A stretch of DNA of 16,110 nt, taken from contig JAFUUB010000053.1 of NCBI GenBank assembly GCA_017483985.1, positions 1 through 16,110 of the forward strand, in the 5' to 3' direction. Shown one piece after another: positions 15,159-16,110 of the stretch. Below the pieces are notes generated by a model that worked only from the letters and a program-made list of their open reading frames with translations, did not search any database and had not been told where the DNA came from. The stretch is from Bacteroidales bacterium (GTDB lineage Bacteria; Bacteroidota; Bacteroidia; Bacteroidales; UBA932). Made by a program: the position numbers and the translations under genes. Each line of letters opens with the position of its first letter. The first letter of the stretch is position 1.

Positions 15159-15773
15159 ATGGCCATTGGAATCAGGAAGGGGGCGGCTGTGGCGACCCCG
15201 CCCATGGGGGCGAGTTATCTGTGGGGAATGCCGCAGATGCCGGAGTTTTTGGAGTATCCATTTTATAAATCAGCGGTTTACGATCCGTATCCGCTGTTCT
15301 TCGTCGGACAGATTAACTGCGCGGAAGCCGCGCCTTTCGACCGGAGCGGCGTGCTGCCGAAGCAAGGCTTCCTGTGGTTTTTCGCCGACCTGGATTATTA
15401 CCTGGGCTATACCGACGAGACGGAACGGTAGCCGGGCCGCTGGGACCGGAAGGCCGTGCAGGTCCTCTATTCCCACGTCGGCCGGGAGGAACTGGCGCAC
15501 GAGTTCCTGACGTTCCCGTCCGAGACGGAGATGATGCCCCCGGAGGCCGTCCTGCTGGAGTTCTGTGAAGTCCCGGACGATGCGGAAGGGGCGAAACTGC
15601 TGGGAAATGCGGCGGAAAAAGAAGCGGAGCAAGCCTTCGGAGAAGACTGGCAGCCGCTCCTGCAGGTGCCCGGGGATGAGACTCTGGAAGTGGCCCGGTT
15701 CAGTTTCTATATCGAAAGGGAAGCGCTCGCTGCCCGGAAGTTCCGTCGGGTGGAAGGATATCTGTCAGAATAG
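15159..15773 (+). pseudogene. DUF1963 / YwqG-like protein interrupted by an in-frame TAG
   Basis: The family has no settled function; members are small cytosolic proteins, often near toxin or immunity genes. Codons 1-90 (15159-15428) encode MGASYLWGMPQMPEFLEYP, then PLFFVGQINCAEAAPFDRSG and LPKQGFLWFFADLDYY, matching the family's 'GxPxLP...PLxFLxQI...LPxxGxLxFF' order. A TAG at 15429-15431 ends this frame. The same frame goes on at once with PGRWDRKAVQVLYSH and runs to YIEREALAARKFRRVEGYL and a TAG at 15771-15773, as in the family's second half. The pieces are thus one gene of about 204 codons with one nonsense codon. An in-frame TAA at 15147-15149 limits the start, so about 30-50 N-terminal residues usual for the family may also be lost. 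Sequencing error or read-through are alternatives. Confidence 0.75.
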
Positions 15774-15786
15774 CCGAAATTTTTAT

Positions 15787-15794
15787 TACATTTG
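15787..15794 (+). promoter_or_regulatory. Candidate -7 promoter box for galK
   Basis: TACATTTG is an exact match to TAnnTTTG, 35 bases before the galK ATG. The best upstream partner is TCTG at 15761-15764 (spacer 22), which is weak. The box begins 13 bases behind the end of the YwqG-like frame. Confidence 0.5.
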
Positions 15795-15829
15795 TAGACC
15801 AGTCGAAATAAAACTAAAACACGATAATC

Positions 15830-16110
15830 ATGGAAATGAAAACCAGAATTGCAGAGAAATTCAAGACCCTGTTCGGCACCGACGGCATCTTCTTCGCCTC
15901 GGCGGGCCGCATCAACCTGATCGGCGAGCATACCGATTACAACGGCGGCTACGTCTTCCCGGGCGCTATTGACAAGGGAATCCTTGCGGAGATCCGCGTG
16001 AACGGCACGGCAAAGGTACATGCCTATTCCCTGGATTATGATGAGTATGTCGAATTCGGGCTGAATGAGGAGGACAAGCCGGAACAGGCCTGGGCGCGCT
16101 ATATCTTCGG
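15830..16110 (+). CDS. galK: Galactokinase GalK, N-terminal part (cut by window edge)
   Basis: GalK phosphorylates alpha-D-galactose to galactose-1-phosphate with ATP, the entry step of the Leloir pathway in the cytosol. The 93 residues in the window start MEMKTRIAEKFKTLFG. They contain the galactokinase signature GRINLIGEHTDYNGGYVFP (26-44), in which Glu33, His34 and Asp36 bind the sugar. The GAIDKGI and YSLDYDEYVEF segments that follow also fit. ATG 15830 is chosen; MKTRIAEKF from residue 3 is an alternative. It has its own -7 box and begins 56 bases behind the YwqG-like pseudogene. In many Bacteroidales a galactose transporter and epimerase follow galK; that lies outside the window. Confidence 0.95.
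   Translation, partial: MEMKTRIAEKFKTLFGTDGIFFASAGRINLIGEHTDYNGGYVFPGAIDKGILAEIRVNGTAKVHAYSLDYDEYVEFGLNEEDKPEQAWARYIF

Noticed and set aside
15159..15773. Amber read-through or selenocysteine/pyrrolysine-type recoding in the YwqG-like gene
   Set aside because: TAG ends most genes here and nothing special follows the stop; a nonsense mutation is simpler.

Overview
The window looks like a chromosomal segment of a fairly GC-rich member of the Bacteroidales. The evidence is Bacteroidetes-type promoter boxes (TAnnTTTG at -7), the absence of strong Shine-Dalgarno sequences, and a coaX / outer-membrane protein / TPR / lptC / ppiD cluster that I know from this order. The species cannot be read from the sequence.

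Left part (1-4920): on the minus strand, ruvB (Holliday-junction helicase) is followed by the first 93 codons of a succinate dehydrogenase/fumarate reductase flavoprotein. Divergent from ruvB across an AT-rich 300-base gap is mfd (transcription-repair coupling factor).

Middle (4905-11153, plus strand): a good candidate promoter in the 3' end of mfd leads into coaX (type III pantothenate kinase). It overlaps a predicted outer-membrane beta-barrel gene, followed by a periplasmic TPR-like protein and a lipoprotein LptC with a TTG start. A separate promoter then drives ppiD/surA-like prolyl isomerase. Apart from coaX, the theme is envelope biogenesis: LPS export and outer-membrane protein folding.

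11154-13727: ppiD and the GTPase gene ychF converge on a gap holding a branched, near-perfect long inverted repeat and a clean bidirectional terminator. ychF and a secreted endonuclease/exonuclease/phosphatase-family protein are divergent, with back-to-back promoters overlapping at their -33 boxes.

13728-15158 is the most unusual part. A Y1/HUH transposase-like gene of the REP-associated (RAYT-like) kind is bracketed by five palindromic units with the fixed geometry TTTGTACA-N28-TGTACAAA and an 83-84 base step: two before the gene and three after it. This looks like a REP/RAYT ('REPtron'-like) system with its own palindrome family, not one I recognise.

Right end: a DUF1963/YwqG-like gene is split by one in-frame TAG and is probably a pseudogene, since TAG is the normal stop of most genes here. 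The window ends inside galK (galactokinase), which has its own -7 box.
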